Shown piece after piece: positions 22,004-32,299 of a stretch of 56,616 nucleotides of DNA. Below the pieces are notes generated by a model. That model did no database searches. It saw only the letters and a list, made by a program, of their open reading frames with translations, and had not been told where the DNA came from. Position numbers and translations under genes: made by a program. Positions within the stretch are counted from its first letter, which is position 1; each line of letters opens with the position of its first letter. This stretch comes from Rusavskia elegans (Eukaryota; Ascomycota; Lecanoromycetes; Teloschistales; Teloschistaceae): positions 1 through 56,616 of the forward strand of contig SAUG01000036.1 in assembly GCA_011316305.1 (NCBI GenBank), given 5' to 3'.

Positions 22004-23342
22004 ATGCATGCTCCCCAAAGTCCCATCGAAATGACGACCGTCGTCCCCGAGCAGCAACCACAACAACCTTATCCTGCGAACCTACAGCAACAATCCGCAA
22101 GTGACGGCATAGATACAGATCTTGAGCGGTGCGATAGTCAGAATCACTCATACCCTAGCCGTCCGGTCAATCCATCTGTAGCAAACAACTTACAGCTAGG
22201 ATTGGGGCCCGACCAATGGCCTATCCACAATTCACAAGGCCCCTATCCGAATAATACCTTCAACTCATCAAACCCCCAGGCATACCTATCGCCAGAAGGG
22301 CCCATGAGTTGTGCAGATCGTGATCCCAGAAGATAGTAAGTCCAGGATACCTGCTTTCCTGCAATGTCCGTGAATATTGACGTTTCGTGAAGTAGAGGGT
22401 ATCCAGCCATGTGTACTTGGATGGCGTCAGACGAGGACTTCTTCGTAGTTCGGAGGTTCAGTAAACTGAGTGCAAGGGTAGTGTTACTTATGCAGAATCG
22501 AATCGTACAGCTGGAAAAGATTGTGCATGCCGAAGATGCCAAATGCATCAAAGGAAAAGGAAATGGCGATAATGGCTCGTTCGATCTCGACTGTTCGAAA
22601 GAAAGACAAGATGCTATGGACGAGCTCGTCGGGCGGCTCGAACAATACCGTGGGTCCCCATCAAATTCTCTATGGCCATCTTTGTTACTGAATTTACCAA
22701 ATAGAGAGATTTGTGCTGGACCATTCGAAGCTTAAGGCAAGACCTGACGCGACCAAGAGCCAGATATCCAACGTAAAAACTTGGCTTGATAACACCAATC
22801 ATCCAATCCGCCCGGATGAGGTTTCCTTCATACAGAAAGAAGGAGACTTGATGCCAGTGGTGCCTCGGGTAAAGCCACCGCTGCGCAGATTTCTGGACAG
22901 ATTTGACATAATAGGCCGCATCAGCTATTTCCGACGGAAGGAAAAACAGGTACTGCCACAAATGGATGTGTGAAGCCAGCACATCCAGCACGTCCATATA
23001 GCTAACAACGTACAGTTGGACCAACGTCATTTCCAGTCTGAAACCACGATATATAATATAGAAGAAAGGATTGATAAGGTCGTGACATGTGTGACGATTA
23101 TACTTGGCCTGTCAATGCTCATCGCGCCGTTGTGGGTTTTACAATACTTTTACACTGAACAACCCGACCTGAAGACACGCTTGGAAATCATCACCGGTTT
23201 CTTGATCGGGTTCACCTTCTTACTGAGTATCGTTACAGTTGCACGGCCATTCGAGGTTCTTGCAGCAACAGCTGCTTATGGTGCCGTGTTAATGGTCTTC
23301 ATGCAGCTTGGAGACCCTGGAAGTGCTCGGGGTAGCCGTTGA
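22004..23342 (+). CDS. DUF6594-type membrane protein
   Basis: Four exons (22004-22335, 22393-22649, 22705-22949, 23016-23342) give 386 aa; introns are 57, 55, 66 nt. After a disordered Gln/Pro/Ser-rich N-terminus (1-110), the DUF6594 hallmark GYPAMCTWMASDEDFFVVRR opens the helical domain with RFSKLSARVVLLMQNRIVQL. The C-terminus has three membrane helices at about residues 302-323, 336-353 and 356-375. DUF6594 proteins are widespread in filamentous ascomycetes and have no established function. The first intron's acceptor (GAAG) was chosen because the stronger-looking TAG three bases later would create a stop codon. Confidence 0.8.
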
Positions 23343-24002
23343 CAGTGGTTTCGTCACTTCTGAGGATACACGATCATGACAGAGATCGAGTCAGCAATCA
23401 AATGGAAGAAATGTGATGAGTGACGTACACAGCTGGTGAAAACGAGAAAATTCGGCGAAGGCTTTCGATATGTTGGCCAAATTATTCTCTTTTGTAAGAT
23501 GGTAGATTGAATGACTTTGCAGCGAAATCTTTGCTCGGAAAGCTCACAATTAGCAGCTTGGGAGTCTGTAGACATCGACATGCACTAGTAAACAAATAAG
23601 AGCTCAGCAAACATCCGTGAGTGGTAGCGGCCTGGAGTGTATAGAAGAGCAGAAGCTACAGTGTTGATAATGAAGAACCAGGCGGCTCGTTAAGTCGAAA
23701 ATCCATCGCGATTAGGGCGTACTGCCGTCGGCACCTCGATATGGGCTTTCATTCTGACAGTTGCTTGATTTTCTCTCTGCTGCAGGCGTATAACAAGAGG
23801 TGACAACGGTAGTAGTAATAAATGATGGCTTGATGGCACCTTGTCAGCCAAGAGTAGCAGCATAAGCGCCGGGTAGACCCGGAGATATCACGTGCAGCGC
23901 GCCCCAGCCTAAGCCGTTCGCGTCAATTTGGAGAACTGAACGGCTTGACGCGCTCTCACATCATCTGGGCCCTATTATTAAAGGCCGAGTTTGATCTCTG
24001 CC
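23343..24002. other. upstream region of the checkpoint gene
   Basis: No gene seen. The last 100 bp hold an inverted repeat and ACGCG motifs described separately. Confidence 0.5.
23911..23953. promoter_or_regulatory. inverted repeat with ACGCG motifs upstream of crb2-like gene
   Basis: AAGCCGTTC (23911-23919) and GAACGGCTT (23938-23946) are exact reverse complements across 18 bp. CGCGTCAA and TTGACGCG overlap their edges, also inverted. ACGCG is the core recognised by MBF-type G1/S regulators in ascomycetes, and DNA-damage genes are known targets. The site lies 50-92 bp before the start codon. Binding is inferred. Confidence 0.4.
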
Positions 24003-27000
24003 ATGGCCACCCAAGACGATTGGCTGGACATTTCGCAGCTAAAAGATATCATCTTATCGTCTGCACCAGAGGCAAGTTTGACAGGGGTTCCGCGATTTGA
24101 TGCATGCTCGTCGGCTATGCACTTATGCTGACGCCTTCTACCCTGCAGGCCCAAGCCGACGCGGTCGCGGAACTGCTGCAACATGGGAAAGGGCAGCTCA
24201 ACCTGAGGCAGAAGCGACAAGAACCCTCGAATTCTGGCAAAGCAAACAAAGCGTCAGATGCAGACGAATTAGCTGGACACCACCCAAGTCCCATCGATGC
24301 ACCCAAACCTCCCTGCGGCAGTCCTCTTGCCCATCATCCAGCAGTCAGACTTACTGCCTCCCAGCCCGAACTACCAAGCACCATTCCAGACTCTGCAAAA
24401 ACTAGGATGAATCTTCTGGGAAGCCAGTCACAAGGCGATACCCAACCAATATCTCAATGGGCCGTCGACGCTTGGACAAAAAACCGCACTCTAGAATTGC
24501 AATCGGCCGCCAAATTGTCCAGCAATGGCAACAGCACTGGAGCAAATTCAACCGAGAGAACTTACCTTCCGGGTCAGACTGGTCACGTTGACCTGATGGC
24601 CTTCATCGAGAACCCATCTCCACTAGATGACGACGAACACTATGTCGATGAAGATGTTGAAGATGACCCTACCGCCATCTCCCAGCCACATGATGTTCGC
24701 GCCGAGCTTTTCCCAGAATCCGAACGCTTCCGCCCACCAAAGACACCTGCGAGTCATAACAGAAAGCGAAAGCGAGATGCCGACATCACCCCTCAGGAAC
24801 AGTCGACCCCAAGCCTACCTATCAATCCTTTTGCAGGCCAATTCACAGGCGTCGAGGGTTTGATGGATCCTAGCCAACTGTTCAAGGCAACGCAAGCTCC
24901 TTCTTCGCCATTCCCAGCTGCCTTGCACTCAGACGGCCTGTCGAGTCGACCTTCACCAAACCTCCACGATCTCCACGGGCCTTCGACTGCCGATGCAGCT
25001 TCATCGCCTGTCAAACGGCCACGATCAAGTATGACCAGATCTATTACGGAACCTCAGACCACCTACATCTCCATGAAGGAGTCGCAGGAAGAGAGGGAGA
25101 GGAGGCTGAAAGCTTTAAGAGAAAAAGAAGAGCAAGCAATGCTCGACGACTCGGATGATGGTTTCGACTCTGACGATAGCGTGCAGCGGCGACAAAACCG
25201 GGAGCGCCAACTAGAGCATTCGTCAAAAGCTCTCTTCAGCGCAATAAAAGCGCCATTGCGGCCAAGCACCGACAGCCGTGGTCGGGGGCGAGGGCCTGGG
25301 AGAGGTAGAGGCTCTGGTATAAGTCATTCGGAACTTAGAACGCGGTCGGCGACAAGATATTCAAGCGCAAAAGGCGAACCTGTACTTATTTCGGATGATC
25401 CACTGCCAGAAGCTGTGTCGGTGAGCAGCGAAGACGAGACGGAATTCGAAGAAGATCCTACACCAGTCGATGCGAGCGAACCCGAAGATGTAGTTGACGA
25501 GGACAAGGAAAACATCGGCTGCAGAGGTGTTCAAATACCCCGGACCGCCTCGAAACCGAAAGCCAAACTAGGAGCAGCACGCGATATGCCAGCCAGTCCA
25601 TCCAGCGGACGAAGTCGACTTCCGCCGGGCCCCAAGATGGTCAATCCACTGGACACGGCTTCCGCTCAGACAGATGATGTTCCCAGAGAAACACCATCAT
25701 GTGATGTTGCTGATTCTCAAACCTCAGGCAAAGCTCTACCCGCTCTGCAGCCAAGCATCAGTTCGTCAACTCAGCCGTGGGTCCCTGCGTCTTCGCCGAG
25801 CTCACGAAGCATGGTGCCACAATCGCAACTCCCGCAAGGAAGTCGATCCTCCCCAGCTTCAAAGGATGAGCAAGCGAATCAAAATGACCGTCCGAAAGTG
25901 ACAGAGCGTGAAAGCCGTCGTGTATCAAACTCTCCTGGCGCTGACCGGCCAGATCGCGTGAACGATGGTCTCCCATTCCTACCTGCACCGGTAGATCGCA
26001 GCGGCGAACCGCTGCAGGGTCCAGTTGATGGTTTCCGTCGGTCAGAAGTTCATCAAGTGTCGTGTCAAGAGCAGATAACGAGTGAACAGTCCACCCATAA
26101 TGCGAGCCTCAATAGCGAAATTCCTCGCTCCGAAGTGGCAACTACTGTAGAACGAGGAGCTCCGAATGGATTTCTGCTCACGGCTCAACCTGCCACCGCA
26201 TCAAGTACCATACCAGAGTCTAGCGCTGGAGACAAACCGGCGAGATCGTCACAAGCACCCGCGACCGCCCCCGCTGGGATTGAAAATGACCGAAACGATG
26301 GCGTACCCGTTTCTGCAAGATCGACCGTGTTTGAGTCCGCTCAGACTCATCTTACTATGTCACCAGCCACTCCTCGCAAGGCCTCCAAGGCCTTTCAGAC
26401 GCAGCACAATCAGCCATCCCCTATTCGCCATTCATCACGACTCCGCACGATGGCAGAGATTGCAGGGCAGCCAACACCCAGTGACGCTATTGGCAGTATT
26501 GACGTGGATATTGATCTGATGACGACGGACGACCTGGAGTTCCACAGCATCGTAAGCGGTTCTAGCCCGGTAGCTCCCGCGAGAAAACTCCGACGTGGCA
26601 CGAACGTACGTCCATTGCGGCTTACTGGTCAGAACGCAAGTGCTACAAGTTCCTCTCCGCTGAGTAGCCCTCCGGATGTTCAAAACATGAGCAGAGGACA
26701 TCCGTCTTCTACACCAATTACTGAAAATACCGAACCAGGGCAAGGCTCGGTGAAAAAGGCTGATCCTATGAACACGAGACTCTCTGAGCAACAGGTCCCC
26801 AAAGCTTCTGTCAGACCAGGTGACAGTTCTCCCAAGACCAGTCGAAAACCTACCAGTAGGCTACAGAGATTACCAGCACCAGACTTCCAGTCAGAGCAAC
26901 CCAAGACTGATTGTGCTGGCAACAAGGTCGTCCAAGATGTTCGAAGATCATCACAACGATTCGGCCCCAAGCAACGAGCCATCAGTGAAGCTAGAGCAGG

Positions 27001-28492
27001 GCAGTCAGAGACTCCTGATGCCCTTGCTAATCCAGCGAGGGTGCTAGCCCTTTTCACCGGTAATTTTGCTGGGTATTATCCTGCGACATGTATCGGTCTT
27101 GTTCCAGGAGAGGAACCACGCTACAAGGTTCGTTTTGACGATGACGAAGTAGGAATTGTAGCCGCCTACAATGTAAAACGACTAGAGTTGCGGAATGGAG
27201 ACAATGTCAAGGTTGACATGCCAAATATGCGGACAAAGACTTTTGTTGTTGTGAAACTCCAGGGTAGGCAGCAACGAGAAATATTGCCAGATCCAGAAAC
27301 CCCTTCTCGAAGAAGTAGACCGCATCAGATCAGAGATCCATCGACACTTCCCACAGACGTCCATGGTCACACCTCTGTGGCTGTGACAGTCAGACAGCGT
27401 CAGTCCATCGGTGATGCCAAGGCAATCGATCAACAAACTGTCGTACCTCTTGCCTACATCTACCTTGCACCTCAAATGTGGACCAACTTCAAAGATCGGC
27501 CTTACCAGTACGAACCAGAACAAACGAACTTGGCGCTTGGCCTACCAACCCCATCCGATCGCCCTTCAACGCCTACAACACCTTCCTCTCGCACACGGCG
27601 TGCAAAATCTTTAGGCACATCCTTACGCCCCGCAATGTCGTTCAGTAACCATGTTGCAGGCCTCTTCGGCGGCATGGTTTTCGCCATTACAAACGTATCT
27701 CCCGAAGAAAAGAGAGCTCGCATCAAAAAGCACATTCATGAGTACGGCGGCCAAGTAATAGAATCAGGCTTTGACGAACTGTTCGAGGCTCCAAAGCTTA
27801 CAGTGACCTCTGGCAAACCGAGCCCTAGCAAAACCAAAGACAGGACTTTCCGCTTGACCAACGACGCAAACAACATGGGCTTCACCTGCCTTCTTGCCGA
27901 CAAGCATTGCAGAAACGCTAAATACATCCAAGCTCTTGCTCTTGGCATCCCTTGCTTGTCTCCACGCTGGATCCAAGACTGCGTTTCCAAGCAGCGAATA
28001 CTTTCTTGGGATGCCTACCTATTAGCAGCTGGAGAATCCATCCTTCTTGATGGTGCAATACGCTCTCGTCAACTCCAATCATATCCCGCTGCAACCGCCA
28101 GATTATCAACCATCATTGATAATCGGGCAAAGCTACTGGACGGTATGGCAGTTCTCCTCATCATGACGAAGAGCGAGGAAAAAGCCATGATCAACCATCC
28201 TTTTCTCACCCACGCGCTTGGTGCTGTGAGGGTCGCTCGTGCAGCCAGTATCGAAGCTGCGGCCAAAACTATCGTTGAGGCGCAAGCCAGCGGGGAACAC
28301 TGGGATTGGGTGTATAGCCACGAGAATGAGAAGCAGACGGAGAAGATTCTCTTTGGCGATACCTCGACGGGCAAGAAGCGAAAGCGGGGCCGAGTCTCGG
28401 ATGCAGAGCTGAAAGCGAGGCCTAAGATTGTGGGTCACGAGTTTGTAATCCAAAGCTTGATACTGGGGAGACTTGTTGATGACGAAGGCTGA
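24003..28492 (+). CDS. crb2: DNA damage checkpoint mediator, Crb2/Rad9/53BP1 type
   Basis: Exon 1 is 24003-24071 (MATQDDWLDISQL...); exon 2 is 24149-28492, total 1470 aa. The 77-nt intron has a GC donor (GCAAGT), a TGCTGAC branch site and a TGCAG acceptor. A long disordered Ser/Thr-Gln-containing N-terminal region (about 1-980) is suited to ATM/ATR-type phosphorylation. A Tudor-like fold at about 985-1060 (ARVLALFTGNFAGYYPATC, then YKVRFDDDEVGIV) should read methylated histone H4. Tandem BRCT repeats occupy about 1185-1470 (FGGMVFAIT, LSPRWIQDCV, GHEFVIQSLI). By family, it recruits the Rad53/Cds1/Chk kinases at DNA breaks in the nucleus. Assignment to the Crb2/Rad9 group rests on the Tudor plus BRCT order. 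Confidence 0.88.
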
Positions 28493-28975
28493 GGTTATGT
28501 TTGTAGAGTGACATGTACGGTTGGTGGCATGACAGGATAGAAGTAGTGCTTTACCCAATATTAAGCATCCAAAAATCACTCTGGTCTCTTACTAGTTCAG
28601 TCCAAATGTAGCAAGATGGCCTCACCTCTCGACACCTCTATCCTGTCTGCATCCCCTGTGGCCCACTCGTTAGATGGTGCCCTTGTGCACGAAGACAGAT
28701 CCGTCGTTGTATCAAGCCGACCCCTGTTTCACTGCGAAATGAAACTGAACGTAGCAACCACTTAAAAAGTCACCATTCCGTTACTCATTGACCATAGCCC
28801 TGCAGTCACAATTGTAGCTACGCAGCGGCAATATCCGAGCAATCGTCACATCGAAATCCATTAACGAGGTATTGACTGTGGCATTGTATACCCCTCATTG
28901 CGACAGATTGTATACACCGAAACGCCCTCAGCCTCATCCTATATCCCGTATCCCCTATCCCCAGCTCTTTGCGAC
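28493..28975. other. convergent 3' spacer
   Basis: Between the convergent crb2-like and lcl2 genes. It contains a full-looking copy of dispersed repeat family 2 (28811-28910). Confidence 0.5.
28811..28910 (+). repeat. dispersed repeat family 2, reference copy
   Basis: Blocks in order are TTGTAGCTACGCAG, GAGCAATCGTCACATCGAAA, TTAACGAGGTATTGACTGTG and CCTCATTGCGA. The same order occurs inverted inside the NLR intron at 37858-37957, including the terminal CTCATTGCGA. Confidence 0.6.
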
Positions 28976-29479
28976 TCACAACAACCCCTTCCGAGCCAAC
29001 TCGACCTTCCTTGCCGCTTCCCCGGCTCTATAACCGCCTTTACTAACGCAAATGGCGCTTCCCTCGCTCAATTCGATTTTGTCTTCGACGGCTGGGAAGG
29101 GGCAGGGACAGTGGTGGGGGAAATGGACGCAGGAGAGGGTGGAGGGGCAGAGGTAGTTCGTGCAGTGTGCTGTTGGAGGTGGGGATTAGCGAAGATAACG
29201 ATATTTGGGAGGGGAGAAAGAGTGGGCTGAAGGGGGGGAAGGGGGGGATGGGGGGGATATAGAGGTGCGAAGGGGGAAAAGGAGAGGGAACGGGAAGGGA
29301 CTACCGGATTCATAAGTCTGCTGATACCACTCCGAATCGCTGGCGACGTTTTGCGGTTGTTGCTGTTGTTGGTGTTGGTGGCCGCCTTGGAACATTTGTT
29401 CGAAGAATTGGAATTGGGCTGCGCTGAGGGGGAGGAGGGTGGTGAGAGCTAGGAGGAAGGCGGAGAGGAGTATTTTCAT
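28976..29479 (-). CDS. lcl2: long chronological lifespan protein 2
   Basis: Exons 29479-29305 and 29169-28976 give 122 aa, joined by a 135-nt intron with a GTAGTC donor, a C-rich tract and an AACAG acceptor. A signal peptide (residues 1-21, ending SAAQ) precedes FFEQMF, a His/Gln stretch and [10 protein letters not shown]. The second exon has the Cys pattern of the family: [20 protein letters not shown], then [18 protein letters not shown]2 is a small secretory-pathway/ER protein linked in yeast to lifespan and ER-associated degradation; its biochemistry is unclear. Length and motif order match fungal LCL2. It is divergently transcribed from the bL27m gene with 279 bp between start codons. 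Confidence 0.92.
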
Positions 29480-29758
29480 GGCGATGGACGGGGAAGAGAG
29501 ATGTGAGAGGTGTGGTGTGGTGAGTGATGTGGGATATCGTGCTTGAGGACAGCTTGGACGTTGAACTTGAAGATTGGCGCCTCTCGCGGCTGAGCGGCTA
29601 AAGCTTGAATCCTAGTCGAATTTAGAGACGACGACATCCATCGACAGCGTCACGACGTGTACAAGCCCTTCTTCTCCAGGTCAATGAGGGACATCATGAC
29701 CCAGCTTCTTTAGCAAACTTCGGCTAAGCTCTCCAATACCTCCACGAAAATCACCAAA

Positions 29759-30631
29759 ATGCCACTCAACCTCCGCCCCACCCTCCTCCCCTTCCTCCAC
29801 CCCCATCCCCTTCCTATAATCCACCGCCTATCCCACCCCACACCCACAACAACAACCACCTTCCTCCGCCACGCCTCCCACGCCGAACAAGGCCGCGCCA
29901 ACGGCCCCCGCCAAGGCCCCGGCAAACGCCTCGGCTGCAAAAAATCCTCCCAACAGCTCGTCGTCCCGGGCAACATCATCTTCCGCCAACGCGGCACACT
30001 CTGGTACCCCGGCGAAAACGTCGGTATGGGCCGCGACCATACTATTTACGCCAAAGAAAAAGGATACGTTGTTTTCTACCGGGATCCCGAGCAATTGAGC
30101 TTGGGCGTTGGACCCGCGGGGTATGGTGGGGCGGACGGGGTGGTAAAGGGGAAGAAGAAGGTGAGGGAGAAGAGGAGGTATATTGGGGTTGTGATGAATA
30201 GGGGGGATACGTTGCCGAGGCCGAAGGGGGCGAAGAGGGAGAGGAGGTTGGGGTTGGTGGCTAGGGGGATGAGTACGTTTGCTGGGTCTTCTTCTTCTTC
30301 TACCACTGGTGAAAGTATTGGGAACGAGGTTATCTCCGATCAACTGCCCACGATCAATGAAGAAGAAGGCGGACCGGTACTGCGGGAGCAGCCTAAGGAA
30401 GCCAGAGCCAAAGTGCCGGAGATGGAGGAGTTGGGTATCAGACCGGGATATATGTTCCGCGAAGCGAATTGGCAGATTGGGCGCGCGGAGAATAAGCCCG
30501 GGAAGACGGTAAGGGTTTATCAGAAGGGAGATCGGTTTCTGGCTTGGAGGAAAAAGAAGGCGAGGTTGATAAAGGCGGCGGAGAAGAGGACGCTGAGGGG
30601 GAGGGGTGGCAAGAAGACGGGTGGGAGGTAG
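29759..30631 (+). CDS. MRP7: mitochondrial large-subunit ribosomal protein bL27m
   Basis: A single-exon frame of 290 aa. The first ~37 residues are basic, rich in Ser/Thr/Pro/His and free of acidic residues, as in a mitochondrial targeting presequence. The bL27 signature follows at about 38-110: ATG-like start of the mature domain, [30 protein letters not shown] and [20 protein letters not shown]. Like other fungal mitochondrial homologues it has a long extra C-terminal extension (about 140-290) absent from bacteria. It acts in the peptidyl-transferase region of the mitoribosome. The symbol is that of the budding-yeast orthologue. Confidence 0.93.
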   Translation: MPLNLRPTLLPFLHPHPLPIIHRLSHPTPTTTTTFLRHASHAEQGRANGPRQGPGKRLGCKKSSQQLVVPGNIIFRQRGTLWYPGENVGMGRDHTIYAKEKGYVVFYRDPEQLSLGVGPAGYGGADGVVKGKKKVREKRRYIGVVMNRGDTLPRPKGAKRERRLGLVARGMSTFAGSSSSSTTGESIGNEVISDQLPTINEEEGGPVLREQPKEARAKVPEMEELGIRPGYMFREANWQIGRAENKPGKTVRVYQKGDRFLAWRKKKARLIKAAEKRTLRGRGGKKTGGR

Positions 30632-31098
30632 CGGTAATCAAGTATGCCAGTCTGGGAAGACTACTGTATGTATGAGATGTCAGTCCAGCAGCATTTCAAA
30701 AGGTTGGGGTGAGTGTGTTTTATATACCCTCCTTGTCGTTCATAGATCTATTTTTGTCCCCCCTTCAATCCTCATGGAAACAAATCAATCGGTTCCTCTC
30801 CGGCTGAAAACGACTTCGAGCTTTTCTTTGGCTATGTATGCTTCACAATCTCCCTCAAAAAACCAGCAATCGGGAAAACGAATAAAAAAAGACAAAGACC
30901 CGTTCCCAAGTCCTCGAATTCTCCATTGCCATTTCCAATAACTCATACAAATCCCTCCGCACATCCAACCCACACGATAAACCTCTCTTATTCCCAGCTT
31001 TGTCACAAAATTCCTCAGTGTAGAAAAACTCCCTCAGGACATGAAGTGCGATAGATCCAAATATCCCTCCCTCATTTCCATTCTCCCCACAAACCCAC
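30632..31098. other. convergent 3' spacer
   Basis: Between bL27m and the minus-strand gene ending at 31099. Open frames here are short and unconvincing; the sequence is probably the two 3' UTRs. Confidence 0.4.
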
Positions 31099-31758
31099 CT
31101 ATTCCCCCTCCACCTCCCCCTCTCTCTCCGCCTCCTCACACGCCCTTAACCACCGCCAAACCCTCCCCTCAACTCTAACCCCTCCAACCCACACTCTCCC
31201 CTCTCGTCTCCCAATCTCCCTCCGCAAAACTCGCACATCACCCGGCAGCGAATATCTTCTTCCCCTTCTCTCCCTGCCACCCGGCAAAAGTCTAGCCCCC
31301 AAAACCGCATAATCAGCCGAATGCGTCGAGTACGCTATCTCGAGCTCCTCACGGTGGTCGGGATCGTTGGATTCATGTTCGTATTCATATTCATTGTCAT
31401 CGTTACCGGCGTCTGGATGAAAGCAGGGTACACAGGGGTTCCAGAGCGCCGCTGGTGGTGACGACGGCGGCGACGGCATACCAAACCGCAGCGGCGAGAT
31501 CGGGTCATGGAAATCTCTCCAATCCTCGTGGTCTGAAGGCGGCGTAGAGATGATGATTGGTCGGCTGATTGGCGGTTGGAATCTTGCTTGTTTGCGGGTA
31601 CGCAGTGTTGGCGAAGGGAAAGGCGAGCATGTTTGGGCGAAATCTGGCGGGATGGAGATGGTGAGGGGGTGGATTGGTAGAGCGATTTTGGTTTTGGTGT
31701 TGGTGGGGTGGAAGATGGGGCGGGTTTGGGCGAATGAGGGTGAGGCTGAGGAGGGCAT
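31099..31758 (-). CDS. uncharacterised Pro/Ser-rich protein
   Basis: A 219-aa single-exon frame starting at the ATG MPSSASPSFAQTRP. The first 120 residues are Pro/Ser/Thr-rich with ISPLRFGMPSPPSSPP. An acidic stretch (DNEYEYEHESNDPDHREELE) follows, then a basic/aromatic C-terminus with LPGDVRVLRREIGRREGRVW. The SP motifs would suit proline-directed phosphorylation, but no family is recognised. Overlapping frames on the same strand are also open because the DNA is C-rich. This frame was preferred for its mixed charged composition and its clear ATG. Confidence 0.45.
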   Translation of the reverse strand: MPSSASPSFAQTRPIFHPTNTKTKIALPIHPLTISIPPDFAQTCSPFPSPTLRTRKQARFQPPISRPIIISTPPSDHEDWRDFHDPISPLRFGMPSPPSSPPAALWNPCVPCFHPDAGNDDNEYEYEHESNDPDHREELEIAYSTHSADYAVLGARLLPGGRERRGRRYSLPGDVRVLRREIGRREGRVWVGGVRVEGRVWRWLRACEEAEREGEVEGE

Positions 31759-32299
31759 TTGGTCGTGTGGTTTGGTGTTGAGATGTTGGTTTTGCGAGGT
31801 TTTGGGGATGCTCTGGTTGCGATGGAAGGAAAGATGGGAGCGATGATGAGTTGAAATAGTCGGTCTGTATTGGTGGTTGGCCAGATCCAAAGGGAGTTAT
31901 ATGCTTGATTCTGGAGGTAAGAGGTTGCGAAGGACAAGGTGTTGATATCAGGACAATGAACATGTTGTGTTGATACATAGGGATCCTTGCAACGATGATT
32001 GTGTTGTCTGGTCAAAGGGAGGTACGATAGGTTATGTACTGTAAGTGTTGATGCTTTTTTGATAAAAGAAGTCATTGTCGACGAATGATGCAAGTTGGAT
32101 GCCGAGGGTAGTTGCATATGCAAGTATCCAAGATACAGAAATCTTGAAAGGAGCCAGAGCAAACATTTGAGCCCATTCATCCTACCTTCAGTGCTGCAGA
32201 TGTGAGTTCCCCATAGCCAATCCAAAGCGTGTAATATCTTATAGGCACATTTGGCATATCACAGTGCAGTGATACGGATCACCCAGCAGACCTCTCATC
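31759..32299. other. divergent intergenic region
   Basis: Upstream of the minus-strand Pro/Ser-rich gene and of the plus-strand MYND gene. A longer minus-strand frame extends through it but lacks an ATG-supported, motif-bearing product. Confidence 0.4.

Noticed and set aside
31335..32225. 296-codon minus-strand frame overlapping the Pro/Ser-rich gene
   Set aside because: It is open mainly because of C-rich low-complexity DNA, starts at TTG, and its product is a poly-His/Pro/Ser string. The alternative frame is more protein-like.
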